Below, piece after piece: positions 59,739 through 64,000 of a stretch of 64,000 bases of DNA. Where the stretch lies: the NCBI GenBank assembly GCA_037957365.1, contig JARHVA010000224.1, positions 3,507,501-3,571,500 of the forward strand, read 5' to 3'. The notes beneath the pieces were generated by a model. The model saw only the letters and a program-made list of their open reading frames with translations, was not told the origin of the DNA and ran no database searches. Source of the DNA: Torreya grandis. Its lineage: Eukaryota; Streptophyta; Pinopsida; Cupressales; Taxaceae. Within the stretch, counting starts at the first letter, position 1, and each line of letters opens with the position of its first letter. The translations under genes and the position numbers were made by a program.

Positions 59739-60440
59739 TCTTCTCAAGATTTAAAAATAGCCAATTTTGCTTAGCAAACCTATAAGTGGTCATTCTTGGG
59801 GTTTGACTACATTTTTTGGTTTTAGGAATTTAATTACAAGTCATTAAACCTATCAAATACTTTCTTTTGCTATTGATATTTCAGAACCTTCTCAAATTGC
59901 CCAAAACCCTTCACTTTCATAAGCACACACCTCTTCCTTGTACCTTCTCAAAATATGGTTGTAGGTGGCTATTTGGTGAATTTGAGCTTTGAATGTGTTC
60001 TCTACAAAATATATCATCAACACTTTTAATAATATCCATACTTTAAAGGAATCTTCTTCTCATTATCTTATAAGGTTCATTTTCTTTTTATGACATTTTC
60101 ATACCTTTACCTTCTGGTCTCTATACATAGACCTGTGTATGACTAGTAGTCTTGCAAACCCAACCTTATTAACCCTCATTTGACTCTCAAATAACTTAGG
60201 TGATTTCATTAGTTTATACCTTCTCTTTTATCAACATTGAGTCATGTTTCTTGTATTTGTTACTCTTTACATGACCATTGATCCTTATTCAAAATGAGGA
60301 CTTACAGGTTTAGGACATGTAGGTATGATTTTTCTTGTATGGACTTCCAAAGACCAATTCCTTGATTATTAATCATCTAAAAATTGTATCAACTCTTTAT
60401 AAATTCCCTATCTCCCTCTCAATAGTCTATAGATTATGCA

Positions 60441-63400
60441 GGAACATCAAGCTAGAAAACACTATTTTTGAGTTGTCAAAAAGAGGTCAAAATTGGTCAA
60501 ACTTGAGTGTCAATGTTTGTGAAGGGAATTATGAGGTCCATTTATGTTCTTGGATTCCATTTGGATTCATAGGTTTGTGTCAAATAGTCTCTAGGTGTTT
60601 TCCCCCTAAAATAGGGAATTTAAAAATTCAAATGTTTGAATAGAGTCTAGGAGGGTTAAATGCATGCGAGTGAATAGATGAGTAAAATGGGATTAAGGAG
60701 TCTAATTAAGGCATGTAAGAGGTAGTCATAAGTAATATTTGTTAATTCATAAGGAAGAAGTCATGTTTTTGTGTGGTCACCCTCACCCATACATTGGGTT
60801 GACAAGAAAGGAGGTAGTTTAGTAACTAATTTGATAACCAATGTAGAATTTGGTGTAAAGAGAGAATGGTACATGAGTTTTGGTGTGAGGAGAGGAGAGA
60901 TATCTATGTGGAGGAGAAGAGGGAGTCTGAGAATGGGAAAATATTCAAGAATCATCATGAAAGATGAATGTAACCTTTTATGGACTGGTTTTTAAATCAA
61001 GAATGGCTCCAATGATTAAGAATAGTTGTTTTGTGGATTCATGATTCTCTCATAATTGCATTGATTATCATATGTTGTTCATTGCATTTGATAAACATTT
61101 TGGTTATTTGTAGACCCCCTATATATGTTTGCAGATTGGTAATAGTTTGCATGTTACAACCAAGTAAATGAAGATTCAAATAACTTCTACAAGAATAGTG
61201 AGATTGATTCTTAGAATATGAGTTATAAGACTGGTTTGGCTCATGCTTGTAGCTTCATATGTTTGATTAATTGATACTGAAAGGAACCATGGACACCCAA
61301 CCTTTTCAATATTTTGTATGACTGTAAGTATACTTATGAAGAAATGTGCATGTGACTGAAAGTATTGATTAGAATTATGGGGGAAGTGGTGGTCCATATA
61401 TTAGGTCTTGTTGATTAAAGGGGGATATAATATTTTTTTGGGAATCTAGGTTGCATAGAGAAGGGTAATCTATAGACAATCTTGAGATACTCTATTTACA
61501 TAGAGTAGGATTGTGTATATGCTTGTTTAAACTAATAACAAAGAAGTGGAGCTACTTGTTAGAAAATATTGATAAGCATAAAGAGAATATGATGTTATAT
61601 ACTAACCTATATAGATACTTTGAATACAAGGATAAACATAATAGACCCCTATATATTGATTGTCTAGAATATAAAAACCTTGTCTCATACTTAATCACCC
61701 TGTGTTAGAGTTATGTGTACAAGGGGAGTGTGTGTTTATTTACCATGATTAGAGGATGGTTTAATATAGTTGGGATTAATTTAAATGAGAATAATAGTCA
61801 ATGTTATCCCATGCAAAGTTTATAAACCTCATTGGGGAATGAAAGACCCTTGTAGAACCCATACAATCACTTGGAATAACATAAAATGTTGTGTTTTAGG
61901 TGAAAGAATGACCTAAAAGGAGTAGTTAAAATATCCTATCCATTGGTAAATTTAAAAAAGGTTGGAATAGACCTATCATATGTCTTAAAATGGTTTAAAA
62001 TAATTTACATTGAGACTTATGACTATTTATTCCTTCTCGAGCCTGTGTGTAGACTAGACAACCTTAGATTAAGGTTTAGATGATAATGAGAGTTTCCACC
62101 ATTGGAAAAATATAAATTTTTTTATAATGATGGAATTAAAGGTAATAGAATATATTATTGTGTTTCCAAGATGATACAAACCACACAAGTATGGTTATTA
62201 AGAATTGTGTTGTAACAGGGCTAAATTAGGCCTAATAAGGGGTAATTAGAGAGAAGAGGAGGCCAATAAGGGATGAAATCAAAATAAATAGGTCTTGAAA
62301 CTTATTATAGAGTTTAATACAGAAAAATAATTCCCTAAAAAGTCTCCATAAATTCAATAAAGATGGTAGGTTTCTCAAATAAAGGAAAAAAGCTAAAACA
62401 AACGCTACAAGCCTTAAAAAATCATAGCGACCTTAAGGTACAAGAAAGAGTGGGGAAGATTGTTTGACCCCTTGAAAGTGACTAGGGAAAGTGTGATAAG
62501 GTCATGAAATACTATCTAGAACAAAATATTGAGTCATTTAAGCCTAAACCAAGATTTTATCCTTGAAATTTAATGGGTGGTTGCCTAGTGAAAACTAGTG
62601 AAGGTATAAGATCAAGTTTGTGAAGGGAATGACTTGTATGAGATAGATTATGAGTTGTGAGTCATATGAGAGAGGTTATATAAAAAATAAGTGATTGAAT
62701 ATTATAATAAATATTTAATTATTTCAAAGAGACTATAGAGCCCAAGGGTTAAATAGAAAGATTGAATTAAAGATGGAATGGTGAAGACCAAAAGAAGCAA
62801 GCCATTATGACCAGTTGGGTTTAGCATCAGATGGTGATGTATTGATGAATTATTCCCCTTATTTATACATCATTTGTTATTAGAGAAATGTAAACTTGGG
62901 CAAAATTTTATTTTTAATTCTTTACAACTTGTTAATTTGATATGAATGCATAATGTTATGAGGTATGAATGAGATGACACCTTGCAGGGTATTGAGGGAG
63001 AAGAAGGTTATAGGTCTGATCCATTGAGATCAATATATAGGAATATTAGATTGAAGAGAGAGAAACAATTTCCCCAAATTTCTATGATAAAGACTAGAAT
63101 CTAGTAAAGAAAGACTAGAAAAGATAGAGAGAAAAGAGAGCATTGAAGCTCCAAGAGAGAAGAGAGAAGATAAAAGACTCTAAAAGAGAGTCAAGGAGGA
63201 TAATAAGAGGTCTTAGATAGAGGAATAAAATAAGAGGAAAGTACCAAAAGATGTCTAAGAGGCAAGGTTGATACATTTACTAAGAGAAAGGTCTAAATAT
63301 ACCTAGAAAATGAAGAAGTGTGTCAAGATGGATATAGAAAGAGAAGTGGAAGACATAAAAAGAGAATTGGAGAAGGGTATAGAGAGGATATATATCATGA

Positions 63401-63626
63401 TGAAACTCATAAGAGAAAAATAAATCCAATGGATTGGATGGAATATGAGAAAAATAGTGAAGTGGCCACTAGAATCACTTGTGAGAAGAAGAAGGCACAA
63501 GATGAGTGTCTTGAGAGATGAGAAGAAGAAAGAGAAGGTAGACCAAAGAGGCATGAGAAGAGAGATGTTTCCAAGTTATAAAAAAGATAGAGAGATAGAG
63601 AAGAGGGTTCTCATTTAGTAGAATAA
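60441..63626. other. Stretch without recognised genes
   Basis: No family recognised. Short open frames (for example 61511-61708) have no motif I know. From about 63000 the plus strand becomes strongly purine-rich (AGAGA-type) with few pyrimidines, which extends to about 63620. Confidence 0.4.
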
Positions 63627-63992
63627 TAATAATAAGATAGAAGTACCAATAAGAGCATATGAGGGTGAAGACAAGAAGAGAAGATGGACAATGTCTATGC
63701 CAAGGACATTCAAAGAGACTATGTGGTCTCTCATTTTATATGATAACATTACTTTAAAGTTTGTGTATGTAGGTATGAATAAGAAATTGGAGAAGGCCAA
63801 GCATAAGGCCTCAAATTTGGTGAAGGATGGGCCAACCACATCACCCATAAAGTGACAAGAGTATGACAAAAAAATAGATTCTCTTGAAGAAGACAAAGTG
63901 AAGGAAATCAAAATCATTCTACATGTTGAAGATGAAATAGAAGAGGAATATTATGATGCATTTCCAAGGCTAGCACCTAAAATAAGAGAATA
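63627..63992 (+). pseudogene. Charged ORF remnant of unknown family
   Basis: The plus frame from about 63640 reads IEVPIRAYEGEDKKRRWTMS, MPRTFKETMWSLILYDNITL, KFVYVGMNKKLEKAKHKASN, one stop after TTSPIK, then YDKKIDSLEEDKVKEIKIIL and VEDEIEEEYYDAFPRLAPKI, ending at a stop at 63992. It is Lys/Glu-rich and probably helical. It could be a gag-like or spacer fragment of another retrotransposon that continues to the right, but no diagnostic motif is visible. Confidence 0.3.
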
Positions 63993-64000
63993 AGCATGCA

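Larger units (their letters stand above)
12732..60440 (-). mobile_element. Element X: oldest Ty3/gypsy element, split by later insertions
   Basis: Minus-strand gag-pol at 50958-56640 is bracketed by long direct repeats. One lies immediately upstream of gag (about 56866-60440). The other is far downstream (12732-20505) and shares long phrases in the same order, for example GAAGTGACAAATGGA, CAACAAGCAAGAGAAAGTGG and TTTACATGACCATTGATCC. If the outer element (21004-49456) and the insert at 13642-17953 are removed, X shrinks to about 15 kb with LTRs near 3.5 kb. Minus-strand TATA-like boxes lie at matching places in both repeats (13394-13401 and 57532-57539). Ends are approximate and I found no clear target-site duplication for X. 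That the repeats are LTRs of this gag-pol is inferred from order and orientation. Confidence 0.5.
56866..60440 (-). repeat. Element X right (5') LTR
   Basis: Direct repeat of 12732-13636 plus 17959-20505, with the two blocks joined at about 57755-57770 where the left copy holds the 4.3-kb insert. It lies immediately upstream of X gag in transcription direction. Similarity is unclear in the first ~50 bp and may extend slightly past 60440. Short open frames in it are not conserved between copies. Confidence 0.6.

Overview
The window looks like intergenic DNA from a very large plant nuclear genome. It is AT-rich and packed with old LTR retrotransposons, with one plant L1-type LINE fragment and long simple repeats. 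I see no convincing host gene, tRNA, rRNA or CRISPR array. Nearly all coding sequence is transposon-derived and broken by stops and frameshifts. Such slow turnover of old nested elements suits a gymnosperm or another giant-genome land plant, but the species cannot be named from the sequence alone.

The main structure, from about 12.7 to 60.5 kb, is a three-level nest of Ty3/gypsy elements, all reading on the minus strand. Element X, the oldest, has gag-pol at 50.96-56.64 kb. Its long LTR-like direct repeats lie at 56.9-60.4 kb and 12.7-20.5 kb. The left copy is interrupted by a 4.3-kb solo-LTR-like insert at 13642-17953. A Tat/Ogre-like element (called 'outer') is inserted into the 3' part of X at 21004-49456, flanked by perfect CATGA target-site duplications. 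It carries gag, protease, RT, a gypsy RNase H, an additional plant-type RNase H and integrase, plus an antisense plant-mobile-domain gene between integrase and the 3' LTR. A third element ('inner', 33238-43861) sits inside the gag-pro region of outer, flanked by perfect GTAGG duplications. It has the arrangement LTR-internal-LTR-internal-LTR and no recognisable pol. Its primer-binding site, polypurine tract and LTR start resemble those of outer, so it looks like a non-autonomous partner of that lineage.

Left of the nest are a plus-strand gag fragment (about 70-1395), an isolated plus-strand integrase C-terminus (5810-6122) facing a minus-strand gag remnant (6109-8032), an AT-rich duplicated tract (about 8985-9410), and a minus-strand LINE with ORF1 but no visible ORF2 (about 9740-11960). 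Right of the nest, 60.5-64 kb is mostly unrecognised, with a purine-rich tract and a charged ORF remnant at the edge.

The most unusual signal is a family of ten 31-nt units in the internal regions of inner. Each has a conserved 17-nt centre and 7-nt arms. The arms differ between copies, but in several copies they change together so that they stay complementary. A second, different palindromic motif family (core ACCATCGATGGT) marks the LTRs and 3' internal region of outer.
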